This document shows positions 53,252-61,471 of a DNA stretch of 64,000 nucleotides, piece by piece; within the stretch, counting starts at the first letter, position 1, and every line of letters begins with the position of its first letter. Below the pieces are notes generated by a model. The model was given only the letters and a program-made list of their open reading frames with translations, did no database searches and was not told the DNA's origin. The DNA is from Fibrobacter sp. (GTDB taxonomy: Bacteria > Fibrobacterota > Fibrobacteria > Fibrobacterales > Fibrobacteraceae), in NCBI GenBank assembly GCA_024398935.1, contig JAKSIH010000007.1, forward strand, positions 37,479 through 101,478, in the 5' to 3' direction. The translations under genes and the position numbers were made by a program.

Positions 53252-55273
53252 TTAGTGGATGGATATAGGAACTGTTTTACCAAAAGCCCTTACAAAGTAA
53301 CGGCCAGGAGCACGAACATTCATTGAAACTTTGCCTGCCACTATCTGAGCAGTTGCAATTATATGTCCCATAGAGTCAAAAAGTTGTATGCGTCCATCGC
53401 GACCTGCGGAAATTTGCACTTGAAGACCAGTGGTCACAACGGAAATTTTTGGGGTGATTCCGTTCATTACAAAACCTTGAGTGTTGTCGCTGCTAGAGGA
53501 TGCAATTTCCTGCTCGCTGCTGGAGGAATCTATGTTTTTTTCAGAGCTGGAAGAGACAGCAGTTTCTTCGGAAGAAGACGATGCGACGATAGTTTCAGAG
53601 GAAGAGGATGCTGCTACGGAGCTGGAAGATTCGACCTTAGGAGCTTCGGTAGTAGTTACATTAGCTAGGAACGGTGCGGCATAACTTGCAGAACGCCAAT
53701 CGGCCATTTCGTAATCCGTTATATAAATAAAGTTTGCCTTATTCTTTTGAGCGCCGCTATACTTGGAATCAAATGCCTTGGCATCCTTCGCACCACTTGG
53801 ATCATAAGATTTGATTTTGTTATAGCCGTAAATTTTGGAAGGGGTAAACCAGGATGCTGCCGCCGGCGTGGTGTAGGAATCCGTAGAGGTCCACAAATAG
53901 GGAGTCACGTCGCTAGCACCGGTTTTGGACTGGTTGGTGTAATTGTCATTTTGGGTCATGTTGCGACCGCCACACATAATCACAAAATCCGTGTAACCGC
54001 TAGGTTCAACACGGTGCCCCTCGAAACGATTACTTTCTACGTAGCCCGAAGCACCGTTGTCGATGATAATACCCGCAATGGGATCATTTTCCACAGAGGT
54101 GTTGGTGCGGTTATAGTAATTGCTGTAAACATGAGCGGAGCCGTTTCCGATTTCTGGAAGGCGACGGACACAACCTTCAAAAACATTGAACATAACGCTA
54201 GTGCGGTCTTCCTTGGTTACGCCATTCTGGGTGCCGTAAACCAGAGTCCAGTAACGATTCTTCATAATGTTGTAGGAGACGGTCACAAAGTCCGGACTGC
54301 GCTTCATATCACTGGCATTGTAGGGCGTATTCACCCACACGAACTTTCCCACTTCGGTCACACTGTTGGTAAGTTTACTGATAAAGCTATTGTGGTCAAT
54401 CCAAACATTTTTTCCAGAATAAATGGAAACCACAATGCGATCCTTTACATTAACCACTTCAAAATCCAGATTCATAATGACGATATTATCGCTTGCAGGG
54501 TCGTAAACCGCATCATCCTTGGAAGCGCGGTAACCATAGGCGTTGTTCTGGAGCTGAATGTCACTTAAAGTATTAGCTTCATAGGAACCGATGAGGGTCT
54601 TATTGTCGCGAACTCGAACCGTCCCTTCTTTCTGAAAATCCAGATTGGCTGTCAAAACGATGGTCAAAGGTTCTTCTGCATTCAGGTAATTTTTCAGCTG
54701 TTCATTGGTGGAGGCAAAAACGGTCTTGCCCAAAAGTCCGCCAATGGTTCCAGCCTTTATACCTTCATCTACTTTTGCGTTGGCTGCAAAACCTTCAAGG
54801 CCATTCAAATCCAGGCGCCATTTCTGTTCGCCCTTGCCGCTATAAGTTGCCAAAGTAACGCTGTTTCCTGCGGAATTAAAATTTAGGGCCTTTCCAGACG
54901 AGGCGTTGGTCACTTTATAGTAAAGATTCTGTCCAATAAAATCCTTTTCCACACCTTCGATTTTCCAATTCTGGCTCGCGGCTGATCCTTCGTCGGCCAA
55001 GCGTGCAGTATCGCCATCTGCAGTGACGTATCGACCGGTAGCGGCGTTCTTAATCTTATAAACGCCATCTTCCACGTATTCGATTTGCCAAGCTTCATTC
55101 TTGACGCCGTTGGTAATCCAGGTATTCAGCGGAGAGCCGCTTGACATACCTGAAATATTCAAATTACGATTGGAATCATGCATTCCAAAACGCACATAAT
55201 TTATCGGATAAGTTGCGGCAAAAGTCAAGCCAGCCGCTGCCAGCCACGTGGCAACACCCAAATAACGTCCCAT
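53252..55273 (-). CDS. PL1-family pectate lyase with ricin-type lectin domain
   Basis: 673 residues from the ATG at 55273 (AAGGTGTG upstream); the frame is open 225 bp further but the extra residues are Cys/Arg-rich nonsense. Signal peptide ~1-18 (WLAAAGLTFA). Beta-trefoil ricin/RICIN-like module ~20-165 (NEAWQIEYVEDGVYKI, NAATGRYVT, GEQKWRLDL). Right-handed beta-helix of PL1 ~180-500 (NVWIDHNSF, SPDFVTVSYNIM, GCVRRLPEIGNGSAHVYSNY). Poly-serine linker with five SSSSE-type blocks, then a C-terminal module (GRDGRIQLFDSMGHII, GRYFVRAFG). Cleaves polygalacturonate or methylated pectin outside the cell. Not in the cluster regulon. Confidence 0.87.
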   Translation of the reverse strand: MGRYLGVATWLAAAGLTFAATYPINYVRFGMHDSNRNLNISGMSSGSPLNTWITNGVKNEAWQIEYVEDGVYKIKNAATGRYVTADGDTARLADEGSAASQNWKIEGVEKDFIGQNLYYKVTNASSGKALNFNSAGNSVTLATYSGKGEQKWRLDLNGLEGFAANAKVDEGIKAGTIGGLLGKTVFASTNEQLKNYLNAEEPLTIVLTANLDFQKEGTVRVRDNKTLIGSYEANTLSDIQLQNNAYGYRASKDDAVYDPASDNIVIMNLDFEVVNVKDRIVVSIYSGKNVWIDHNSFISKLTNSVTEVGKFVWVNTPYNASDMKRSPDFVTVSYNIMKNRYWTLVYGTQNGVTKEDRTSVMFNVFEGCVRRLPEIGNGSAHVYSNYYNRTNTSVENDPIAGIIIDNGASGYVESNRFEGHRVEPSGYTDFVIMCGGRNMTQNDNYTNQSKTGASDVTPYLWTSTDSYTTPAAASWFTPSKIYGYNKIKSYDPSGAKDAKAFDSKYSGAQKNKANFIYITDYEMADWRSASYAAPFLANVTTTEAPKVESSSSVAASSSSETIVASSSSEETAVSSSSEKNIDSSSSEQEIASSSSDNTQGFVMNGITPKISVVTTGLQVQISAGRDGRIQLFDSMGHIIATAQIVAGKVSMNVRAPGRYFVRAFGKTVPISIH

Positions 55274-55316
55274 AAAACACACCTTTTTGCAGCACGGACA
55301 TCCGCGCTTACAGAAA

Positions 55317-55381
55317 CAAAAATACCTCCCGCCGTAGCGAAAGGTAAGGGCAAAGGAATTTTCCAGTTGTCCACAGACAAC
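55317..55381 (-). promoter_or_regulatory. Promoter and palindrome of the pectate lyase gene
   Basis: Minus-strand box TATTTTTG (55317-55324) and, 41 nt upstream, the perfect palindrome GTTGTC-CACA-GACAAC (55366-55381). Spacing is near that of the hemicellulase operators but the half-sites are in reversed order. Confidence 0.55.
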
Positions 55382-55401
55382 CGGGGACTTGTATAGTATT
55401 T

Positions 55402-56337
55402 TTACATCGGAGGCGGAATGTATTCCCACTTTCCGCCGTAGCAGAAGAACTCGCAACCATTTACTGACATGTGGGAAAGGTCGCCGCTTACATCGCAAGC
55501 AGAACCTTCGATTTCGCTACTTCTGCAACGTTCGGCATTAGGATCTACAAGATTAGGATTGTATCCTTGGATAGACCATTTTCCACCAACGCAGCGGTAT
55601 TCAAAAGTTTCATCCAATCTTACTTCATCTTCAGTGGAGCAAGGTTCATTCTGCCAACCTTCTGGATACTCGCTGGAGCCGCAATCATTATCAGCGTCAC
55701 AGGGGTCAGAAAGATCTTCCGAGAAAGTCAGTTGACCATCCCTGCATACATATGCATAAGGTCCCACATATCTTTCTTCGCCTTCTATTTCGCAAGGTTT
55801 GCCGTTGGCTCCCGCAGGGTCATAAGCAGAGGAACTTGATGCATTTTCGACAGAAGAACTTGACGAACCGATTATCGGCAAAACGCAATTGGTATATTGC
55901 CAACGAGTTCCGTCACAAATCATGACACTGCCGCCATCACAACTGTAAGCCTCCATGCCCTTCTGTTCTTCAAAACAATCTCTGGGATGGCAACCGATGG
56001 CGTCGCAAGTTACACCTTCAAATTCCGTGTCAATGCACTTCTCTGTGTAAACGGCCGTTCCGCAGGAAGGAATGATTACGCTGGAGGAACTACCTGGCTC
56101 AGGAATGAAAATCACGCTACTGCTAGAAGAATTCATCAGCACACTTGAAGAAGAAATTCCTGTTGAGTCATCAGCAGACTCAACGAGAATAGAATCAACA
56201 ACTGTTGCAGAAGAAGATCCCGTCAAGTCCTCAACGGGTGCTGAAGTCGGTGCACTAGAAGAATCGTCTCCGCAAGCTACAAGGGCGGTAACCGTCAGGG
56301 CCGCAAAAAAAAACAACACAAATTTTGAATTTTTCAT
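55402..56337 (-). CDS. Cys-rich lipoprotein, function unknown
   Basis: 311 residues. Lipobox at ~19-22 (LVAC), a Ser-rich linker with many acidic residues (~25-95), then a Cys-rich region of repeated short units (CIDTEFEGVTCDAIGC, SYSCDGG/AYVCRDGQ/EYRCVGGKW) each ending in a Gly-rich turn. The repeats resemble the small Cys/Gly beta-motifs of Fibrobacter surface proteins. Ends 128 bp before the pectate lyase gene. The operon is TIGR02147 protein, lipoprotein, this lipoprotein. Confidence 0.65.
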   Translation of the reverse strand: MKNSKFVLFFFAALTVTALVACGDDSSSAPTSAPVEDLTGSSSATVVDSILVESADDSTGISSSSVLMNSSSSSVIFIPEPGSSSSVIIPSCGTAVYTEKCIDTEFEGVTCDAIGCHPRDCFEEQKGMEAYSCDGGSVMICDGTRWQYTNCVLPIIGSSSSSVENASSSSAYDPAGANGKPCEIEGEERYVGPYAYVCRDGQLTFSEDLSDPCDADNDCGSSEYPEGWQNEPCSTEDEVRLDETFEYRCVGGKWSIQGYNPNLVDPNAERCRSSEIEGSACDVSGDLSHMSVNGCEFFCYGGKWEYIPPPM

Positions 56338-56348
56338 GATTTATTCCT

Positions 56349-57311
56349 TTATCTCAATAAATTTTTATTCACCCATTCCGACGAAACATCAATGGAATTT
56401 GCGGGTCTACATTCCATGGTGAAAATTCCATCCGGTTCTATATACTCAATCTTGGGATTACTGGATAATTCTCCGCAGTAACGGAACAGAATTCCAAACA
56501 CTCTATCTTTATTTGTATTTTCGCAAGTGTGAGAGCGGAGCGCAATTACGGTCAACTTGTCGCCTTCAATATTCGCTAGCACAAATCCCGTTTCTGGAGT
56601 GTAGCCGCCATCCATGCCAATAGGAGAAATATTCAGCAAATAGAACGGACAGTATTCATCAACGCTCGGCGTCTTTGCGAGGTAATCTATTGTCTTCGGG
56701 AACAACATTTCAACATGGGACATGTTCATATCTTTGTGCAAACCCGGCGTAGTCAATTCGTAATAGACAGGAGCCGCATCTTCACAATCATCCGACGCTC
56801 CACCACACTGTTTTTCATACACCAAGTTATAAGCAAGAACCATGTCATCAAATTTCGTGTTGACATCGTTCACATACTGCTTGACGAAATTATCAAGAGT
56901 CTTCGGCTGTTCACCATTGCTCGGCGGAACAACTGCCGGACGGTCATCGCTTTCAGAACCCGGAGGAGTAATGGAACTGCTAGATTCCTCGCTGCCGCTC
57001 GGAATGACAGAGGAGGAGCTTGAAACCATAGAAGAGGAGCTTGTCGAAATATTTGGAACAGGTCCGACAACAATACTAGAAGACGACGGCTGTTCATTGT
57101 CATTCCCGGCTTGACCGGGAATCTGGATGCTAGAGCTGCTAGATCCTTCACTGTCGTTCAGGGTGACAGAAGAAGATGAAACATCTTCAATAGCAATCTG
57201 ATTCGGTTCTTCTGCGGTTCCTGCGACGGAACTGCTGTCGGAGCAAGCGCAGAACAAACCCGCAGACAATCCGATGAAACTAGCCACGGACAAAATGAAT
57301 TTACTTTTCAT
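56349..57311 (-). CDS. Serine-linker lipoprotein, function unknown
   Basis: The likely start is the third of three adjacent ATGs (57311), 7 nt after AAGGAG; 320 residues. Lipobox (LFCAC, ~20-24), Ser-rich linker ~30-110 that includes peptides from dispersed repeats (SIQIPGQAGNDNE, SVIPSGSEESSSS), then a ~200-residue globular domain (LDNFVKQYVNDVNTKFDDMV, CPFYLLNISPIGMDGGYTPE, FGILFRYCGEL) with conserved-looking Cys pairs. I do not recognise the domain. The start overlaps the end of the TIGR02147 gene, the same gene order as in the 29187-31345 operon. Confidence 0.65.
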   Translation of the reverse strand: MKSKFILSVASFIGLSAGLFCACSDSSSVAGTAEEPNQIAIEDVSSSSVTLNDSEGSSSSSIQIPGQAGNDNEQPSSSSIVVGPVPNISTSSSSMVSSSSSVIPSGSEESSSSITPPGSESDDRPAVVPPSNGEQPKTLDNFVKQYVNDVNTKFDDMVLAYNLVYEKQCGGASDDCEDAAPVYYELTTPGLHKDMNMSHVEMLFPKTIDYLAKTPSVDEYCPFYLLNISPIGMDGGYTPETGFVLANIEGDKLTVIALRSHTCENTNKDRVFGILFRYCGELSSNPKIEYIEPDGIFTMECRPANSIDVSSEWVNKNLLR

Positions 57312-58134
57312 CATCATTCTCCTTCGCGTTCTTTGTCAGCGGGAACAGTTGCAGATTCAGGCGATAAACCTGATTGATATTTTCATCTTCTGCAGCGATG
57401 GCAATAATCTTGCGGCGGCATTCATCCAGTTCCTTCACGATCCGCTCGTAAGAATTTTTAGAAACGCCCATGGTGACGCCAGTAAAGTTTCGCTCTTCCT
57501 TCGGCAAGTTCAACGCGATCCCTGCAAGGCAAGCCATCTTGTAATGCATTCCGCGAATAGCCAGGCGCGTCGCTTCCGGCGAACCCGTAATGGATTTTTC
57601 CACCTGTTCAAAAGTATCGTCCGACTTCTTTTTCAAGAAACCATTCTTCGTGAGAAACGCAAGAGTTTCCCGCACTTCTTCCGCAGAAACTTTCGGCAGA
57701 CATTTCTTCGCCATTTCTCCAGGCGTCGCCCCCGGCATCATGGGAGCAAGTTCGCGAAGCACCGGATTTTTCCAGCTTTCATAAAAGTCAAACAAATCGC
57801 TTTCTATAACGCGAACCTTATGCTCCTTGGCAATAGCAAGCATTTCCGCAAGTGCCACATTCTTCTTCGCGTCGGAGGATTCCTGACCAAACTTCACCAT
57901 GGCCCTAAAGTAATCCATCTCGAAACCCACAAGCCCCATGGCCTCGCCTGCGCGCTCCACACCGATTCGACTCAGTTTGCTCTTTCCGTCGCACACCACC
58001 TTCATGTAGGACGACGACGAAAATCCAGCCTTCTTGGAGAACTCACGCCAGGTAAACCCATGGCGCAATTTCTGCTCTTCATAGAAGTCCAGCATGAACT
58101 TTCGAAAATCGGTGTATTCAACGATAGGTTTCAT
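57301..58134 (-). CDS. TIGR02147-family protein (copy 2)
   Basis: 277 residues from the ATG at 58134 (a GTG is 3 bp upstream). N-terminal HTH-like block VEYTDFRKFMLDFYEEQ, FTWREFSKKAGFSSSSYMKV, a winged helix near 165-195 (EVRETLAFLTKNGFLKKK) and a helical end (ERIVKELDECRRKIIAIA). Clearly the same family as the gene at 30482, with the same lipoprotein partner arrangement. The TATATTTT box is 6 nt before the start, so probably leaderless. Three copies of TATGCAACAA in its upstream region look like its own sites. Confidence 0.75.
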   Translation of the reverse strand: MKPIVEYTDFRKFMLDFYEEQKLRHGFTWREFSKKAGFSSSSYMKVVCDGKSKLSRIGVERAGEAMGLVGFEMDYFRAMVKFGQESSDAKKNVALAEMLAIAKEHKVRVIESDLFDFYESWKNPVLRELAPMMPGATPGEMAKKCLPKVSAEEVRETLAFLTKNGFLKKKSDDTFEQVEKSITGSPEATRLAIRGMHYKMACLAGIALNLPKEERNFTGVTMGVSKNSYERIVKELDECRRKIIAIAAEDENINQVYRLNLQLFPLTKNAKENDDEK

Positions 58135-58137
58135 CAC

Positions 58138-58707
58138 CTAAAAATATAGGCTTATGCAACAACTTTTCAAACAATTCTATGCAACAAAAATTTGTTTTTC
58201 AACAAAATTTGCGGATTTTATAGAAAGTTTTTCAAAAACAAAAGCTATATACAACAATTTGTTGCATATACGGAATTATTCCATAAATCCGGCTTTACAA
58301 ATATCCCGAATCCAGCAAAAGTCAATTCTTTTAAAGCACAAACGCAATTGTTTGTATAATTTCCGCACACTTATTATCTACAGAAAATACCGAAAAACAT
58401 CAAATTTCAACATTTTTTGCAAATTCTCATTTTTCAAAACGCAATTGTTTATTCGCTGCACAATTACACTAAGTTCGCTGTGGCGCAAAAGCCTAAAAAT
58501 ACAGCAAAATCGCAGCTTTGAAAATGGTCTAAACCAACAAAAATTAGGTTAGACCAAGTATCTAAGATACAGTTTTTAGATAGGCAAATCTCAGTAAGTA
58601 AAAGGGTGTGATATTTTACTTAGTTATATTAGGTCTACACTTTGAAAGAACATAGCCTTTCTTTTTTTGAATAGTTTATGGAAAGGCAAAAAACAAAGGA
58701 CCTTCCG
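58138..58707. other. AT-rich regulatory gap between TIGR02147 and GH5
   Basis: 570 bp with no convincing gene; a 132-codon frame at 58154-58552 has odd composition and no ribosome site. The left part holds three TATGCAACAA sites (listed separately). The right part holds short repeats of CGCAATTGTTT (58340s and 58440s) and the GH5 promoter region (GTCTACACTTTG near 58631-58642). Confidence 0.5.
58153..58268. promoter_or_regulatory. Three copies of TATGCAACAA
   Basis: Direct copies at 58153-58162 and 58178-58187 (25 bp apart) and an inverted copy (TTGTTGCATA) at 58259-58268. The first is directly upstream of the -7 box of TIGR02147 copy 2. A probable binding site of that protein or another regulator. 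Confidence 0.6.
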
Positions 58708-60717
58708 ATGAATTTCAAAAATTTTTTCAGCATTCCCTGCTGCATTGGTCTACTATTTAGTTCAGCCAATGCACTTCCCACAGCAAAAGAAGTCTTCGCG
58801 AAAATGGGAATGGGTTACAACATCGGAAACACGCTGGAAGTTCCCATGAACCCATCCGCCTGGGGAAACGATTTTCCCACCCAGGAGCTGATCGATTCCG
58901 TCAAGTCCGCAGGTTTCAACACGGTCCGCATTCCCTGCGCCTGGTACAGCCATTCCAACGCCATCGCCGTAGATTCCAACTGGACACTTTATACTCCTGA
59001 CGGAGATGAAAACACCATTAATGCCGCCTGGCTGGATTCCGTAAAGACCGTGGTAGATTACGTAGTCAAGCGAGACATGTATGCCATCCTCAACATCCAC
59101 TGGGATAACGGCTGGCTGGAAGACCATATCGGAACTTCCGTAGACGAAAAGATTAATGCCCGCCAAAAATCCTACTGGGAGCAGATTGCCGCCAAGTTCA
59201 AGGATTACGATGAACATCTGCTGTTCGCCAGCACCAACGAGCCCGGCGAAAGTGGCGACGGACTGAAACAGGACAACGCCAACACACTGAAAGCCTATCA
59301 CGAAACCATGATCAAGGCCGTTCGCAGTTCCGGCGGTAACAACGCTACACGCACCATCATCGTGCAGGCACCCGACACCGACGAAAACAAGGCTCACAAT
59401 TACTTGAAGGGAAACTTCCCTGCTGACCCTGCCGGCACCGACTACATGATGGGAGAATTCCACTTCTATCCCTATACGTTCGCCTTGATGGAACAGGATG
59501 CTGACTGGGGCAACACCGTGCGTTACTGGGGCGAAGGCAACTACTCCACCACAGATGTCGCTCACAATGTTAAGAAAGGCGCCTACGCCAGCCCCGAATA
59601 TGTGGATTCCGTCTTCGCCATGCTAGGAGAAGATTTCAAGGACATTCCTATGGTCATCGGTGAATTCGGCGTCATCAAGCGTCTTGAATTGAAAGGTGAA
59701 GACCTTCGACTGCATCTGAAGTCTCGCGCCGACTACTACGGCAGAATTGCGGAACTTTCCAAGAAGTACGGATTTGTGCCCTGCATCTGGGATACCGGTG
59801 ACGAAGGCAACGGCAACATGACCATCATCCGCAGAAACAAGAACCGCGGCATCCTGGATTACGAAAGTCTGAACGCCATGCGTGCCGCTTATGGTTTGCC
59901 CAAGTTCGAAGGCAACTCCATCGACGCCCTTGTAGAAAAGAGCTTGGATAATAGCGATCGTGAAATGAAGGTGATTTACAAAGCCCAAAGCGACACCGCA
60001 GAAACAGGAACTCTTAGCTACGGCTTTGCCGCCCAGGACTGGAGCCAATATACAGCCATGTCCTTTGACATCAAGTTCAAGGGATCCAGCAGTTCATGGT
60101 CTGGAGTAACCCTGTTCAACATGTCCGCGGATTGGAAATGGAACCAGGTGAGCCTTGGTGACTTTGACGACTTTACAGGCGAATGGCAGAATATCAAGAT
60201 TGCATTTGACGGATCCTCGGAACCAGGCATGGATTTTGAAGACATTTCCAAGGTGGTAGCCATCGGCATCAACGTTCAAGGCGTAGATGTGGATGCCTCC
60301 CTGGAACTGGACAACATTATCCTGTGGAAAAAGGACGGTACCAAGGTAACGTTCTTGGACTTCAATGACAACAAGGAACTGAAGTGCGAAGGCATTGCCG
60401 TAGGCGGTCTTGCTCCCTCTACCATCAATGACGGCGAAACAAGAATTACAACGCCTGCAAACACAGACTTTACTAGAGTGGGCCTGCGTTCCATTGATAT
60501 CCAGCAGGGACTCATAAACGCAATCTTTATAGGAAACGAACCAGGTTCGGCCAAGGCGTTTCTTATAAACGGACTAGGTCAGATGATTGCTACTCAAAAC
60601 ATCAACGCAAAGGCCGGCAGCAACAGCATTCAGCTGAAGGCAGAAACCCGCGGTCCTGCAATCCTCATGATCAAGCAGGGCAGCCAGGTTTACAGCCAGA
60701 AGGTAATCCTGAAGTAA
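58708..60717 (+). CDS. GH5 cellulase with CBM-like domain
   Basis: 669 residues from the ATG at 58708 (AAGGACC upstream; an earlier in-frame ATG at 58678 lacks a site). Signal peptide ~1-22. GH5 barrel ~25-375: MGMGYNIGNTLE, TVRIPCAWYSHS, acid/base Glu178 in FASTNEPGE, His in FHFYPYT, nucleophile Glu319 in MVIGEFGV. The GNTLE motif fits the subfamily 4 type of endoglucanase/xyloglucanase. CBM11-like beta-sandwich ~400-555 (WSQYTAMSFDIKFKG, LELDNIILWKKDG). C-terminal module with YSQKVILK end. Secreted. Not part of the CBM6 block and without its operator. Confidence 0.9.
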   Translation: MNFKNFFSIPCCIGLLFSSANALPTAKEVFAKMGMGYNIGNTLEVPMNPSAWGNDFPTQELIDSVKSAGFNTVRIPCAWYSHSNAIAVDSNWTLYTPDGDENTINAAWLDSVKTVVDYVVKRDMYAILNIHWDNGWLEDHIGTSVDEKINARQKSYWEQIAAKFKDYDEHLLFASTNEPGESGDGLKQDNANTLKAYHETMIKAVRSSGGNNATRTIIVQAPDTDENKAHNYLKGNFPADPAGTDYMMGEFHFYPYTFALMEQDADWGNTVRYWGEGNYSTTDVAHNVKKGAYASPEYVDSVFAMLGEDFKDIPMVIGEFGVIKRLELKGEDLRLHLKSRADYYGRIAELSKKYGFVPCIWDTGDEGNGNMTIIRRNKNRGILDYESLNAMRAAYGLPKFEGNSIDALVEKSLDNSDREMKVIYKAQSDTAETGTLSYGFAAQDWSQYTAMSFDIKFKGSSSSWSGVTLFNMSADWKWNQVSLGDFDDFTGEWQNIKIAFDGSSEPGMDFEDISKVVAIGINVQGVDVDASLELDNIILWKKDGTKVTFLDFNDNKELKCEGIAVGGLAPSTINDGETRITTPANTDFTRVGLRSIDIQQGLINAIFIGNEPGSAKAFLINGLGQMIATQNINAKAGSNSIQLKAETRGPAILMIKQGSQVYSQKVILK

Positions 60718-60745
60718 TTATTATACACCCCGGGTGTTTGGAAAA

Positions 60746-60772
60746 AAAGGTCCGGTCACTTTGCGGGCCTTT
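60746..60772. terminator. Terminator after GH5 (and the FNT fragment)
   Basis: Stem AAAGGTCCG/CGGGCCTTT with a 9-nt loop; a run of A on its left makes it a better terminator for the minus strand. Confidence 0.75.
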
Positions 60773-60793
60773 CCTGTATAAAATTTAGGTTGT

Positions 60794-61017
60794 TTACTGA
60801 GCGTCTTTGTTGATGTTTACGCTGGCGTAGCACACCAGGCATCCGCCAATCAGGTTGCCGATGGTAATCACGGCCAGCCGCAACAGGGTGCTGCCGATTT
60901 CTGCCGCACCGCCAAAAGTACCGGTGGCAATTCCCTTGATGATGGCGAAGGCGAAGTAGAACATGTCGGCAATGCAGTGCTCGAAACCGCAGAGGATAAA
61001 GCCCATGACGGGGAGCA
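60794..61017 (-). pseudogene. C-terminal fragment of a formate/nitrite transporter
   Basis: The reading frame ending at 60794 gives LPVMGFILCGFEHCIADMFY, FAFAIIKGIATG and a final membrane helix (IGNLIGGCLVCYASVNI). These are the last two helices of FNT-family channels (FocA/NirC type, ~270 residues). The front is missing and the break at ~61017 joins directly to another truncated gene on the opposite strand. Confidence 0.8.
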
Positions 61018-61446
61018 CGACTATGCGCGTGTCTTCTGTAGGCTGGGCCTACGACTCTCTGGAAGAAGTAGAGAAGTTTGCGGAAATTTCCGCTCGAGTC
61101 TCCCATAATCATCCGGAGGGAATCAAGGGGGCGAAGGCTGTTGCCGCCGCCATCTTCCTGGGTTGTGCTGGTAGGTCCAAGACTGAAATTCTTGACTATG
61201 TGGAACATGCTTACGGTTCCCCAGGCTTTCTGCGCCTTCCGTGAGGGGAATTCCTTCGAGGAAATTGCCCGCTTGGCTGTTTCGTTGGGCGGCGATAGCG
61301 ATACCCTCTTCTGCTGTATCGCTTGCTCCATGGCCGAGGCGGCCTACGGTATTCCTGCGGAAATCCAGCAGGAGACCATCAACCGCCTGGATGAACGGAT
61401 GCTGAAAATGCTAATCCGGTTTCAGAAATTTGTGGCTAGCAAGTAA
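61011..61446 (+). pseudogene. ADP-ribosylglycohydrolase remnant, two frames
   Basis: First frame: MRVSSVGWAYDSLEEVEKFA, VSHNHPEGIKGAKAVAAAIF, DYVEHAYG. A shift by +1 near 61205-61220, then LTVPQAFCAFREGNSFEEIA, LAVSLGGDSDTLFCCIACSM to a stop at 61446. These are the second half of a DraG-like ADP-ribosylglycohydrolase (metal-site motif GGDSD). The N-terminal half is absent and an internal deletion of ~60-80 bp shifts the frame. Confidence 0.85.
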
Positions 61447-61459
61447 GACGGAACCTTTC

Positions 61460-61467
61460 TATATTTG
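61460..61467 (+). promoter_or_regulatory. Promoter box of the BASS transporter, leaderless
   Basis: TATATTTG ends 4 nt before the ATG at 61472; no ribosome site. Confidence 0.55.
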
Positions 61468-61471
61468 GGCC

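Noticed and set aside
58154..58552. 132-codon + strand frame
   Set aside because: It starts inside the TATGCAACAA sites, has no ribosome site and its composition is that of AT-rich intergenic DNA.
60756..61331. 191-codon minus-strand frame
   Set aside because: It spans the FNT fragment in a wrong frame and the opposite strand of the glycohydrolase remnant.
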